This document shows positions 10,801 through 23,610 of a DNA stretch of 23,610 bases, piece by piece; position 1 is the stretch's first letter; each line of letters starts with the position of its first letter. The stretch is taken from assembly GCA_019648995.1 (NCBI GenBank), contig BLXT01004325.1:977952-1001561 (forward strand), written 5' to 3'. Source of the stretch: Plakobranchus ocellatus. Its lineage: Eukaryota; Mollusca; Gastropoda; Plakobranchidae. A program made the position numbers and the translations under genes. The notes beneath the pieces were generated by a model, which worked only from the letters and a program-made list of their open reading frames with translations, searched no databases and was not told where the DNA came from.

Positions 10801-11005
10801 GACGGCTTGCTTGAGGGGCAAGTGCTTCCATGGAAGGTGCCTCGACAGAAAAGACATAAGAAAAGACTTGAGTCCCTTACAGCCCGCTAGCATCTTTGGA
10901 AGAGTGAGGGTCGATCAGGACCACACATTAGACGGCACTTTTATAACAGCCCAGTCATGGCCGCTGCTGCTGGAAGCTCAACTTGTGCTGCTGATTCTAC
11001 TATAA
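1240..11005 (+). CDS. ADAM17-like: Gene A: ADAM17/TACE-like metalloprotease-disintegrin, six coding exons, complete
   Basis: Predicted zinc metalloprotease of the adamalysin/ADAM17 (TACE) group, which cleaves membrane-anchored substrates near the cell surface. Joined exons are 1240-2511, 2991-3194, 4355-4586, 4944-5047, 5718-5876 and 10775-11005, all with GT..AG junctions and compatible phases (0,0,1,0,0). They predict 733 residues against 824 in human ADAM17. Order: signal peptide (~1-37), prodomain, candidate cysteine switch C188, furin-type RDKR (253-256), catalytic domain with HEIGHNWGANHD (432-443) and Met-turn M464, disintegrin domain (~507-604) with ECDPG, and membrane-proximal domain (605-~690) with CKHCC. 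ECDPG and the cysteine spacing favour ADAM17 over ADAM10, which has ECDCG. Odd points: the protein ends in a hydrophobic tail with no cytoplasmic segment, and intron 5 is full of transposon debris. Exon assignment is by homology and splice sites only; no transcript was seen. Confidence 0.88.
2991..3194 (+). CDS. ADAM17-like: Gene A exon 2: zinc-binding catalytic core (residues 425-492)
   Basis: The acceptor follows a pyrimidine-rich tract ending TTTACCTCAG. The exon opens in phase 0 as LYSAVLA and runs into HEIGHNWGANHD (432-443), which carries the three zinc-ligand histidines, the catalytic glutamate and the final Asp typical of adamalysins. The Met-turn is KFLMWP (M464), matching human KYVMYP. 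SPCSKRDIRKILE aligns with human SNCSKQSIYKTIE and fixes the 3' end. The donor is GAA|GTTAGT, which is weak because of A at -1 and T at +3. Reading through it adds VSRLHKNKTSQ and stops at 3228-3230, giving a possible short soluble form. Confidence 0.88.
3451..3838. repeat. Three tandem copies of a 129-bp unit in gene A intron 2
   Basis: Copies start at 3451, 3580 and 3710 (periods 129 and 130) and each ends in TTTAACACAGT or a close variant. Copies 1 and 2 are nearly identical and copy 3 has drifted. Each unit contains a short inverted repeat, CTTATAACT-AGAA-AGTTATAAG, perfect in copy 1 (3509-3530) and degraded in copies 2 and 3. A T-rich run (3431-3450) sits directly upstream. There is no coding potential and no resemblance to an element I can name. 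Confidence 0.9.
3957..4372 (+). repeat. Six-copy ~71-bp array carrying duplicated exon-3 splice acceptors
   Basis: The sequence TTTTTCAAG|ATACGAGCCCACAAGTGT recurs with the post-AG position at 3999, 4068, 4140, 4210, 4284 and 4355, giving periods of 69, 72, 70, 74 and 71. The unit-length changes come from the T-run before AAGCTGCC. The last copy is the real one: after ACAAGTGT it continues into exon 3 coding sequence, while the five upstream copies continue as GACATACACATTG plus a T-run. Copy 1 has a different upstream arm (ATGTTTTCCGCGTAC) and may preserve the ancestral intron end. Open reading through this array on either strand is a by-product of the repeat. Confidence 0.93.
4355..4586 (+). 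CDS. ADAM17-like: Gene A exon 3: end of catalytic linker and first part of disintegrin domain
   Basis: Residues 493-569 plus the first base of codon 570. The start is set by alignment: KILE|IRAHKCFLN matches human TIESKAQECFQE without a gap, and gene B has VRAALCFL at the same place. CGNGLLEQSEECDPG (509-523) is the ADAM17 disintegrin signature. DPCCQSNCRLQRGAECS and RNAPCCTNSC follow the human cysteine spacing. The donor is AAAG|GTAGTC, phase 1. The acceptor used must be the last of six near-identical copies, because earlier ones read into non-coding repeat and T-runs. Confidence 0.9.
4803..4887. repeat. (GAT)n microsatellite in gene A intron 3
   Basis: Nearly pure GAT/ATG trinucleotide repeat with a few interruptions near 4835-4845. 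It is preceded by a purine-rich GAC/GAA stretch from about 4740. The poly-Asp and poly-Met readings of this stretch are frame artefacts. The repeat ends about 55 bp upstream of exon 4. Confidence 0.95.
4944..5047 (+). CDS. ADAM17-like: Gene A exon 4: C-terminal part of disintegrin domain
   Basis: A 104-nt exon that is easy to miss because it shows only as part of short frames. The acceptor is GAGCATCAG. Its first two bases finish the Gly codon split at the previous junction (phase 1). It reads GGLEQCYQPSHCLGY, then NAFQCPPPTPVPNGTPCGQN (residues 570-604), matching human CTGNSSECPPP..DDTVCLD. The donor is AAT|GTAAGA, phase 0. The gene B exon at 22857-22960 has the same length, phases and the same opening GGL. 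Confidence 0.87.
5718..5876 (+). CDS. ADAM17-like: Gene A exon 5: membrane-proximal domain, first half
   Basis: A 159-nt exon (residues 605-657), phase 0 at both ends, with acceptor TTTCTTCCAG and donor CAG|GTAAAA, both strong. It reads GSCQYGRCMSFCERTG, then CECDSNRTAMCKHCCLDRA and STCQ. This corresponds to human GKCKDGKCIPFCERE, CACNETDNSCKVCCRD. The CxxCC (CKHCC) is retained; in human ADAM17 the CxxC of this domain is the redox-sensitive site targeted by protein disulfide isomerase (known for the family). Another open frame over the same bases is a shadow. Confidence 0.87.
6700..8302 (-). mobile_element. Decayed Jockey-like LINE: endonuclease C-terminus and reverse transcriptase (left part)
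   Basis: Read on the minus strand, this holds scattered but ordered blocks of a non-LTR retrotransposon. From high to low coordinates: an AP-endonuclease end (PTFYSRAWETTSTPNL, 8118-8173 region); RT blocks SGWKIGKLPNIRTKAIIIP and EKNNILKDEQAEFR; then NWIKGYLKKRQAQ, GVP*GGELSATLL (stop at 7272-7274 where the family has Q), LYADDLGLVS with YADD at 7176-7187, and KTTYTILSLSTKK. GVP*GG and YADD are in the same frame. There are many stops and frameshifts, so it is a fossil. The Jockey assignment is from memory of motif style and needs a search. The 3' end near 6700 is not sharply defined. Confidence 0.82.
8298..8302. repeat. Target-site duplication ATTAG, left copy
   Basis: The five bases ATTAG directly precede TGTTAG, the start of the solo LTR, and are repeated directly after CTAACA at 9621-9625. 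Removing the LTR plus one copy restores the LINE endonuclease reading frame on the minus strand across the junction. Confidence 0.82.
8303..9620. mobile_element. Solo LTR, 1318 bp, inserted in the LINE
   Basis: Starts TGTTAG and ends CTAACA, the TG..CA form of LTR ends with a 6-bp terminal inverted match, and is flanked by the 5-bp direct repeat ATTAG. It has no long ORF, no second LTR and no internal gag-pol region in the window. It is therefore best read as a solo LTR left after recombination between the two LTRs of a Gypsy- or BEL-like element. Orientation cannot be decided from the ends alone. It carries an 83-bp internal direct duplication (8936-9101). The short ORFs inside (8756-8938 minus, 9028-9222 plus) look like chance. 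Confidence 0.8.
8936..9101. repeat. 83-bp direct duplication inside the solo LTR
   Basis: CAACAGTTCATGACTTACAC starts at 8936 and again at 9019. The two 83-bp copies differ at about one base (GTACTAATAG versus GTAATAATAG). Each copy has an internal sub-repeat, CACAGTAATAATAGTCCT followed by CACCCG or ACCCCG. Confidence 0.88.
9621..9625. repeat. Target-site duplication ATTAG, right copy
   Basis: Directly follows CTAACA at the right end of the solo LTR and matches the left copy at 8298-8302. Confidence 0.82.
9621..9750 (-). mobile_element. Right part of the LINE interrupted by the LTR (endonuclease region)
   Basis: On the minus strand this reads QPYLTLLQTSAPIETETE, then DEAEFFGILI, and continues in frame past the LTR into HPPDWKLTICNCY on the left flank. 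Both flanks are therefore one ancestral endonuclease coding stretch. The 5' limit of the LINE is unclear; it fades near 9750 in ATGATGATTATTTAATTC. Confidence 0.7.
10597..10641. other. Poly-C tract with assembly gap (7 N)
   Basis: A run of C (from about 10597) is broken by N at 10615-10621 and resumes to 10641. The true length of this homopolymer is unknown. It lies in intron 5 of gene A, about 135 bp upstream of exon 6, and does not touch coding sequence. Confidence 0.95.
10775..11005 (+). CDS. ADAM17-like: Gene A exon 6: end of membrane-proximal domain and hydrophobic C-terminus
   Basis: Terminal exon, phase 0, acceptor GATTTTTACAG, residues 658-733 then TAA at 11003-11005. GSFKDGTACLRGKCFHGRC matches human RKGKPCTVGFCDMNGKC and closes the membrane-proximal domain. 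The remaining ~48 residues do not resemble the ADAM17 stalk, transmembrane helix and cytoplasmic tail. They end WPLLLEAQLVLLILL (719-733), a short hydrophobic tail with no basic residue after it. This looks like a GPI-attachment signal with possible attachment near D710/G711, or a short tail of unknown use. An internal donor-like site, GGAAGA|GTGAGG at 10903/10904, is in phase 0, so an alternative downstream transmembrane exon cannot be excluded. Confidence 0.82.
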   Translation: MMGGSFKDGTACLRGKCFHGRCLDRKDIRKDLSPLQPASIFGRVRVDQDHTLDGTFITAQSWPLLLEAQLVLLILL

Positions 11006-11016
11006 GTTCTGATTGA

Positions 11017-11022
11017 AATAAA
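11017..11022 (+). terminator. Polyadenylation signal AATAAA of gene A
   Basis: Canonical AATAAA 12 bp after the TAA stop at 11003-11005. Its nearness supports 10775-11005 as a genuine terminal exon, with a very short 3' untranslated region. Confidence 0.72.
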
Positions 11023-11974
11023 AAATGAGTACAGCATTTGCAGTGACGCTCGTCTTTACTAATTCAACCCTGTTTAGAAACTTTTACCGATATTAATTCA
11101 CATCAAAAACATCAGAAAAAAATGGAAGAGTTGTCATTGCCATGCTTTTTTGACCTACCTTTTTAAAAAAGTCTTCTTATCCATTAAAACTGTCCTCATA
11201 GTAACATGTAAGGTTCCAAGTTTTGAAACTGGAATAACATACTGATACCGAGTATTGATAAGAATGTGCTAAAGCATTAGTTTTGAGCTAGGTATATACA
11301 TATAGATTTTGTGCTCTAGAAAGGCAATTTATACAAAAAGATATAGAAGCTGGAATAATCATCTGAGTATATGATCATTGTTAACTTTGACCATAATCCT
11401 ATGGATTTACTTTTTCCTTCCAAAAATAACAAAATAAATTGTGAACATTGTATCGGTTTTTAGAACATCAGACTCTCAAAAATTAAAACGATTTAAAATC
11501 AAACTGGATGACGTAAGATTTGGGGTAAAATCATAGTTTTTTTTCTTACTTTCGTATTCACAAGCCTCAAAGTTTGTTTTGCATGTTAAAAATTTTAAAA
11601 TTTCAAATAAAGTTCCTCCTTCCAGTTACAAAAACAGTGTTGATGTTATTCGTGTGGAGTGATGAAATTTGAAAAAATATAAATTACAAATATAATAATT
11701 ATTACTAGCCACACCCATTGTTGGAATTCATGATTTCACTCTGAGAGATATTCTCTGAAAAAACTGCACGCCATATTTTAACAGCCGTTTTCCCTTTGCG
11801 CTCCAAGTTCGGAGACAATATTGTTATTATTGGCGGTAACTGCCAAATAAAGACTGATTTACTTAGTGTCTAAATTTTTCTCAAATTGACCACTTAAATC
11901 ATTATTTTTGTGGATTCTATTGGCGCCCAAACAAATTTGTATATATGTGTTACACTTTCGCCTTCATCATCATC
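11023..11974. other. Intergenic, nothing recognised up to the LINE remnant
   Basis: AT-rich sequence without exons, RNA genes or repeats I can name. The end of it (about 11912-11974) contains a ~55-bp module that recurs in inverted orientation at about 15344-15400. Confidence 0.6.
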
Positions 11975-12500
11975 ATCAGGTACCTTGTTTGGAACAGACA
12001 TTGGCGATCATGTTCCTCCACTCAAACCTATTCTCAGTTAACCTTTTAAATTGTTATTGCTACCCTTGCCTTTTGCCCATGACTTAAAATTTTCAATAAA
12101 AGTATTCTGTCTACCTCTACTGCATTTGCCATCAATTTTTCCAGTGATTGCTAAGTGTCCTAAACCCTTGTGTCGGCAAATATGGCCTAAAAACTGTAGT
12201 TGCCTCTGTCTTATGGTTTTAATTAGTGATCGCTCAAGATTAGCCTCTTTCAGTACCAACTCATTTTACTTTTTTTTCTGTCCATGATGTCCTCATCATT
12301 CTTTTGATAAACCACATTTCTACTGCTTCAATTTTTTTTCTATTTTTTGTTTGTTTGTTTATTGTTCAACACTCACAACCATACAAAAGTGCTAACCATA
12401 CATATGTTTTTATTACCCTTATTTTGGTTTTCATTCCGCCCTTAGCTCCTTTAAATAATAAGATGTTTGAGAATATGTACTTGGTGTCGATGCAAGTGTG
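11975..12500 (-). mobile_element. Truncated RTE-like LINE, 3' end of the reverse transcriptase ORF, copy 1
   Basis: Minus-strand frame 12038-12259 reads KTIRQRQLQFLGHICRHKG, then LAITGKIDGKCSRGRQNTF, the hallmark C-terminus of endonuclease-reverse transcriptases of RTE-type LINEs. It continues after a frame change as RFEWRNMIANVCSKQGT before a (TGATGA)n tail at 11978-11989. Beyond 12260 further conserved RT sequence appears in broken frames. It is 5'-truncated and without intact ORF. Confidence 0.82.
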
Positions 12501-13006
12501 ATGCTCTACCTAAGTTCTAAAGTCTGCATGACTTTACAATTTAGATTAAATTAAAATCTAAAAATTGTCACCACCAGTCTCGGACATAAAATTATGAAAA
12601 AAAGGTTGATAGAACTCCCTGGATATAAGAATAAAATATAAAGCCATACCGCCTAGTTCTTATTTCTTGACTCGGCCTATCGCCATCATAGTCAAGAGTT
12701 GAAAATTCAAGGAGACAGAAGTAACTAATGATGATGATCTATCGGCAGACGTCGACCTATTTCTTTCAAAATAATACTAGCTTTTTTTCTAAAACTGGAA
12801 ATATTGCTTCTGGTTCAAGATCTTAAAAAAGTTCAGACATAGTATAGTAGAAAATTTTCGCGGTATAGTTTCAAAATAAGTATCACCTTTTTTCAATTGT
12901 CTTGTTACAAAAGATTATTTCTAGTTTTTTTTCCGAACTTGAACAGTGATGTTAACCATTTGTTACTGTTGCCCGGTCAAGGCTAATGAGATGTTACTGT
13001 TAGATC

Positions 13007-13064
<58 letters not shown>

Positions 13065-14179
13065 CAACCTCGCATTAGATAGAATATTAACAGCAATGCA
13101 ATTTTCGATTTATTATTGCACTGATTGAATCGTTAATGTATATTGCTTATTCATTTTCAAGTTTTTCATAATGTACGATAACATTTTTAAGCTTATAGGT
13201 TAGATCCACGGTTACTTGCAAGGTCGATTAGCAACACATCAAATTAAGCAAAAAACAAAAAAAAGACCTTGCGCCCTAATGCATGTTCAATCTAGCTTGG
13301 GGGTATCTAAGGGTGAGTTACAATAGGCTCCGATTTATTTTACAAAACTGTTTTTGAAACGATGAGCAAAACCACTGAAACGCTGAGCTAGTCTTTAGGC
13401 AGAGAAATGCAGTAACGTTTAAGTGGCCCAGAGCACGGACATCAGATCAAAGCCGGTAGTAACGTTGCACGGTAACAAGGCAATACGTTTATTTTTCCCT
13501 CAAAAGCAAATGTAAGGCTAACTCGCTTTCCAAAGGCCTACCAGGTAAAACTATTTTATCTCTAGATTTGAAGCCCTTTACCTTTGTCGAAAGAGAATCA
13601 TTTAGTATTTGTTTCATGATAGAAAAGTTGGTTACTCGACTTGCACGAAAAACATTGATTTGACGCTAATAAAGAAGCCACCATACAACAGACTGTTTTC
13701 TTGTTTTAGACAAAGAAGGACATGGATCAAAACCAATTGAAGAAACAATAAGATTTTTGCCCTGTGTTTTCCCCATAGAATATCGAACAGAACTTTATAA
13801 ATAAATAATTTTAAAAAAATGGAAGAAAAGAAAGAATTGAAGACAGTGCAAGTTATATAATCGCGCTTCTAAATCTAATATGGCACCATTACCATAGGAA
13901 AACGTTAAGATTTTTTAAAATTCCCACCAGGTTAACATGGTCAACTTATCGGCAAGCGTGCAAAAGCTGGCCCACGTCTTCTAGTTGGTGGAACGTATTT
14001 TATTAAGGCTTTGATGTCTGGGTTCAGAATCGTATTTCGATGGTTTTGGCTTTAAACCAATTAAATGGGTTTCCTGGATTTCACAATTCAATCAAGATGA
14101 ACAGGTAGGCCTATGCTTTCCTTGTTACCAAGCTATTCTGTTCATGAATGATATCACGTTTATCAGCATATGACCATGC
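12501..14179. other. Intergenic, only a (TA)n microsatellite recognised
   Basis: No gene is recognised. The stretch contains the TA dinucleotide run at 13013-13060 and a few short imperfect hairpins in AT-rich sequence (for example near 12540-12570). Short ORFs here have no domain. Confidence 0.6.
13013..13060. repeat. (TA)n microsatellite
   Basis: About 24 consecutive TA units in intergenic DNA. The reading of this run as alternating Tyr-Ile in a short ORF is an artefact. Confidence 0.96.
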
Positions 14180-14403
14180 AAAAAGACTCTGGAAACACTC
14201 TAGGCCTGTCAATGAATGCAGCTAACATAAGACACAAAAAGACTCTGGAAACATTCTAGGCCTGGCAATAAATGCAGCTAACATAAGACACAAAAAGACT
14301 CTGGAAGCACTCTAAGCCTGACAATGAATGCAGCTAACATAAGACACAAAAAGACTCTGGTAGCACTCCAACCCTGACAATAAATAGGCCTAATATTAGA
14401 CAA
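14180..14403. repeat. Four tandem copies of a 56-bp unit
   Basis: AAAAAGACTCTGG starts at 14180, 14236, 14292 and 14348, an exact 56-bp period. Copies 1-3 end CAGCTAACATAAGACAC. Copy 4 is diverged and fades into AATAGGCCTAATATTAGACA. There is no coding content and no known element. Confidence 0.95.
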
Positions 14404-15300
14404 ACTGGTACAATAGCATTTGCGCTAGCGTAGACTTTCACACTCACTATCAAGAATGTGGATATTTCCAAGTAAGATCCAAATCGAGAGATTCTTCTGT
14501 TGAATGTAAGGACAAGCATATTCCGGCTTTTATTATTACGTGAGGAGACAAAACTCTATATAGAAATTAAGACTAAGCAAGCGGCAGCAGCAGAAGCAAC
14601 AGTGGTTATAGTATGGGTAGCAGCAGAACGAGCAGCGACAGCAGCAGGAGGAGCATCATGATAAATAGTATTAGCTGAATTAGTGATTGTTGATGAAGAG
14701 TGAAATTGTGAAAAAGGTGAAGACTAGAAAGAAGACCATCGGAAAGTAGATTCCTTTCGGACAAAGAGAGACATATGATATTGAACAAGGAAGTTTAATA
14801 TATTGAGAGACATTTGTCTTTAGTAAAAAAAAAAAAAGAAAATGTAAGTACGCTCGTATATTGTTTTAGAATGATTATCAACACAATATTTACACTGTGG
14901 TAAAAGGTGATGCAAAATTAGCTCTAAACCAGGAGGTAAGAATCTTCTTCATGTACGTCCTAAAAGTTGGGATTAAAAAAAAACAAAAACAAAACAACTT
15001 CCAATCAAAAATAAAACCGTTGGTTGAGCATTGCGAACAAATAATACACATAGGAAAATTAGCATATTAGACTTTTGACAACTTCAGAACTGTCGATAAA
15101 AAAAGAGCAGCCCAGAAATCACTAGAAATCTACAGCAATAGAAGCAAGGAAAGCATGCAAATATCGCACTCCCAGAAACAAATAAATAAGTTCAAGGATA
15201 TGAAGATGCAATTGTAGTTGAAGGAATAACGTTAAAATTACAACCACCAACTCAAATGTATTTTTATAGATTTTAACAACGCAAACTATACGTACAAACG
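14404..15300. other. Intergenic, only an interrupted CAG-rich stretch seen
   Basis: Contains an imperfect AGC/CAG-rich stretch at about 14580-14655 and AT-rich sequence. No gene, RNA or element is recognised. The minus-strand frame over the CAG stretch is leucine-rich only because of the repeat. Confidence 0.55.
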
Positions 15301-15355
15301 TTTCGCCCTTAGGCTTTATGATAATTTTCTAACTGTAAAGGGGCTAAGGGCGAAA
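15301..15355. repeat. Inverted repeat, 12-bp perfect arms
   Basis: TTTCGCCCTTAG (15301-15312) and CTAAGGGCGAAA (15344-15355) are perfect reverse complements around a 31-bp loop. The right arm begins a module (GGGCGAAA...GCCAATAGAATTC, to about 15402) that also occurs in the opposite orientation at 11912-11965. It is probably part of a short interspersed or miniature element. Confidence 0.8.
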
Positions 15356-15756
15356 AAGTTATGCATTTACAAAATCAATGTTTTTGGGTCGCCAATAGAA
15401 TTCTTAAAAGTACAAGTACGATAATGTTGCCTATAAAGGTTTACTTTGACTTACTTTAAAAGTCAACAAAATTCCCTCCAATTTTCACATTTTTTTCGTT
15501 TAAAGAATTGTATATACCATTCAACTCAATCTCTTTTTTAAGGCCTTCATGGCACATCAGAAATAGTATCAATGCCGTCTCAGAATTTTGTGCGCCGCAA
15601 GGCAAAACCAAAGGAAAAAACAGCACAAACATTTTGATGTTTAAAACTTGTTTTCGGGGCAATATCTCTAAGCGAAATGATTAAACTCAGATAGATAATT
15701 TAATTGTTGAGGCTCAATAAGGCCTAGCTTACTTTCGGTCGTCTTATACCCTACCC

Positions 15757-16640
15757 CTTAGATCAACTCATACCTGTTCTCAGTTAACCTTATAAAGTTG
15801 TTACCATCACCTATTGACCATGACTTAAGACTTTCAATAAATGTTATTTTCTGTTTACTTCTTCTGCGTTTTCCTCCAATCTTTCCAGTGATTGCTAAGT
15901 CGGCAAAATTATTATGTCCTAATATTTATAGTTACCTCCGTCTTATGGTTTTGATTCATGATTTCTGAAGTCAGCTTCTTTCAGTACCTACTCATTGGGC
16001 TTTTTTTCCCTGGTTATTCCTCTAATAAACAATATCTCTACTGCTTCCAGTTTTCTCTCTATGCCCTTGTTTACCGTCCAATCCTTACTACCATATGATA
16101 GTACTGACCATATAACTATATATGTTTACAACCCTTATTTTGTTTTCTATTTTATGTTTCTGTGAGCCAGTGTTGGTTTTCATTTTTTGGCCATGGCTAC
16201 TTTTTTACTTATTTCCCCTGTGCATCTACCGTCTGATTTATTAGGTAGCCTATAATTATAATCAACTTGTTTACCTGCTTGATTTTTTCTCCTTTGCTCA
16301 AGACAATGCATTTGTGATATAAGGATTTCTCTGAGAGGACCATACATTCCGTTTTTTTTTTCACATTCAAACACAGGCTCATTCTTCTGCTCTCTAAACT
16401 ACAGTATCTAAAAGTTTTTGAGGTTGTTCATCACATTCTTCTATAAAAACTGATCAGCTGCATGTCTGAGATTATAAAAAATTTCTCCATTTTTTAAAGC
16501 CTGAAAAATCGTCCAGATTCCTTAAGATCATTTTATTATATAGGTAAAAAAGACCAGGACCTTTACACACCGCTGCTTCACGGCTCTTTTGATGGTCTTG
16601 ACATCACTCTGTGCTAATTTAATTGTTACAGATGCAGTTT
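15757..16640 (-). mobile_element. Truncated RTE-like LINE, reverse transcriptase C-terminal part, copy 2
   Basis: A second, longer and more decayed copy of the element at 11975-12500. The nucleotide similarity is direct: TCTCAGTTAACCTT, ATGACTTAAGACTTTCAATAAA and CCAGTGATTGCTAAGT all recur there. In minus-strand frames it reads KKKTECMVLSEKS, SDGRCTGEISKKVAMAKK, DWTVNKGIERKLEAVEILF and a damaged QSLERLEE region. These match RT connection-domain motifs such as DGKCDTEIRTRIAMAK from the RTE-type family. It is broken by stops and frameshifts. The frame at 16180-16374 is one fragment of it. Confidence 0.8.
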
Positions 16641-17192
16641 ATGCCAGTACTGATTTCTCATAAATTACTCTCAAATTTTTGACGCCAATGTGTAATTGTT
16701 TTATTTTGTAAGAATGCCTCAGAAAAAGACTATATTATATGTGTGTGTGATATATCAAATTCAACAGGGAATAATAATCTATATTTTTCCATACCTGAAA
16801 AACAGAGAATCAGAAATATGACGTAACGATACTTTAGGGAGTATGTGAGAATTTGTTTTACTTTTGCAGCTGAAGAATTAAATTTAAAAAAAAAAAAATT
16901 TTTTTTTGGTGTTGAAAATTTTGGGTATTCCTGTCATTTTCTGAAAATCGCATCTTATTTCGATTCGTGTTGGTTTTTTTTTAAATGAACGAAGGCAACA
17001 CCTTCCGCTCCTTTTAAGCCACGATTGTAATGAGAACTAAACCATCAATGTGAGAAAAACACTCATTATATCTCACAATAAACCATTAAAACATCAATAT
17101 TTCGCATTATTATTGGTAGTTAAGAATAAATCAAGCAAGTGATGCGATATTTCATCGTTTCAATGGAAAAAAAGGAAAAGAAATATTGAAGA
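16641..17192. other. Upstream flank of gene B
   Basis: AT-rich, including a long A-run followed by a T-run (16889-16907). No clear TATA box or other promoter element can be assigned. An in-frame TGA at 17187-17189, two codons before the ATG, closes the gene B frame on its 5' side. Confidence 0.6.
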
Positions 17193-22960
<5,768 letters not shown>

Positions 22961-23576
22961 GTAAGTCATATTCATGAGCCTTGCATCCACATAAAATTCA
23001 AAATAGCACTTGAAAGACAATACAAATACAGCAACGAGCACTAAAGCAGTGGCAATGAATTATCTCAAGCAGCTGAGTTTATTATTGTTATTCAACAGTT
23101 TGAGCAATGAATAAATTTTACCGGACTGAAACGAAGGAAGGAAAGAACCAGAATGAAATGTATTATTTTAAAATTGGCGATCTTGCAAATTCCAATAATG
23201 CAGTAGGGGGAATTGTACACAAATACATTTGACTGTTCTGATGAAATATTATTCTTGTATGTGACAAATTGGGATCTAATTAGGTCTGTGTTAATCCCGC
23301 AATTTTCAGAACATTTTATGTGCGTAAATGTGTTTGTCCTTAGTTTTATTCGGTCTAAATCTAGACGCGATAATAAGATTGTAATTTTGGCCAATACTTC
23401 TTGATGCGTTCTGATTGAAATATTTTTAGCATGTAAAGTTGGGCTTGAATATATTTTTTTCTTTGGAGTACTAGAAGGCGGGTCTTTTCAAAATATTCCT
23501 CAACATTTTTTTTTCTTTTTACGTAATATGTCATTTTCTAACTATTCTCCAATATCCTAGAAAAAGTGAGCCGATG

Positions 23577-23610
<34 letters not shown>
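22961..23610 (+). other. Start of gene B intron 4, ending in a (TA)n run at the window edge
   Basis: No exon 5 is seen. Overlapping short ORFs at 23092-23404 on both strands have no domain. From about 23581 the sequence is (TA)n and is cut by the window end. Confidence 0.75.

Noticed and set aside
1240..11005. Gene A as an ADAM10 orthologue
   Set aside because: The disintegrin signature is ECDPG with the ADAM17 cysteine order, and the membrane-proximal domain has the ADAM17 FCER and CxxCC pattern. ADAM10 has ECDCG and a different cysteine-rich region.
11912..11995. Hammerhead ribozyme candidate on the minus strand (CTGATGA ... GAAA)
   Set aside because: The two core pieces are present, but CTGATGA is part of a (TGATGA)n LINE tail and I could not find pairing arms for stems I and III. 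The sister module at 15301-15402 has a broken core. A covariance-model search would decide it.
12304..12501. Hydrophobic plus-strand ORF as a possible transmembrane exon for gene A
   Set aside because: It is the antisense of LINE reverse transcriptase sequence with T-rich runs, has no suitable phase 0 acceptor, and gene A already ends with a stop and AATAAA upstream.
11912..15402. The inverted modules as terminal inverted repeats of one 3.5-kb DNA transposon
   Set aside because: No transposase sequence lies between them, the ends are not sharp, no target duplication is seen, and the interior holds unrelated repeats.

Overview
The window is animal (eukaryotic) nuclear DNA: AT-rich, with GT..AG introns, microsatellites, minisatellites and decayed non-LTR and LTR retroelements. 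The style of the genes and of the RTE-like and Jockey-like LINE remnants suggests a lophotrochozoan, most likely a gastropod mollusc. That taxonomic call is inference. A short run of Ns at 10615-10621 shows it comes from a draft assembly.

The only protein-coding genes I can support are two head-to-tail paralogues on the + strand. Both encode ADAM17/TACE-like metalloprotease-disintegrins. Gene A is complete in the window (1240-11005) with six coding exons: 1240-2511, 2991-3194, 4355-4586, 4944-5047, 5718-5876 and 10775-11005. They predict 733 residues. Gene B starts at 17193 and its first four exons are present: 17193-18464, 19464-19673, 20897-21128 and 22857-22960. The rest lies beyond the right edge. 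The shared exons have the same phases (0, 0, 1, 0) and nearly the same lengths: exon 1 is 1272 nt in both, exon 3 is 232 nt in both, exon 4 is 104 nt in both, and exon 2 is 204 versus 210 nt. The array therefore arose by tandem duplication of an already intron-poor gene. Each protein has a signal peptide, a prodomain with a candidate cysteine switch (Cys188 in both), an R-x-K-R furin-type site near residue 251-256, a reprolysin domain with HEIGHNWGAxHD at 432-443 in both, and an ADAM17-type disintegrin domain (ECDPG rather than ADAM10's ECDCG). Gene A also has the membrane-proximal domain with a CxxCC motif. In place of the usual transmembrane helix and cytoplasmic tail, gene A ends in a short hydrophobic tail that resembles a GPI-attachment signal.

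Intron 2 of gene A holds a three-copy 129-bp array. It also holds a six-copy ~71-bp array that carries repeated copies of the exon-3 splice acceptor plus the first 18 nt of the exon. Intron 5 of gene A (4.9 kb) contains a dead Jockey-like LINE on the minus strand (endonuclease then reverse transcriptase with a YADD box). That LINE is split by a 1318-bp solo LTR flanked by the 5-bp target duplication ATTAG. The 6.2-kb intergenic region (11023-17192) carries two truncated minus-strand copies of an RTE-like LINE 3' end, a (TA)n run and a 56-bp tandem repeat. Introns of gene B carry a compound CAG/TAG microsatellite, a (GAT)n run and a degenerate 27-bp minisatellite.

Functionally, the two genes would encode sheddase-like proteases acting at or outside the cell surface. 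No second, unrelated system is visible in the window.
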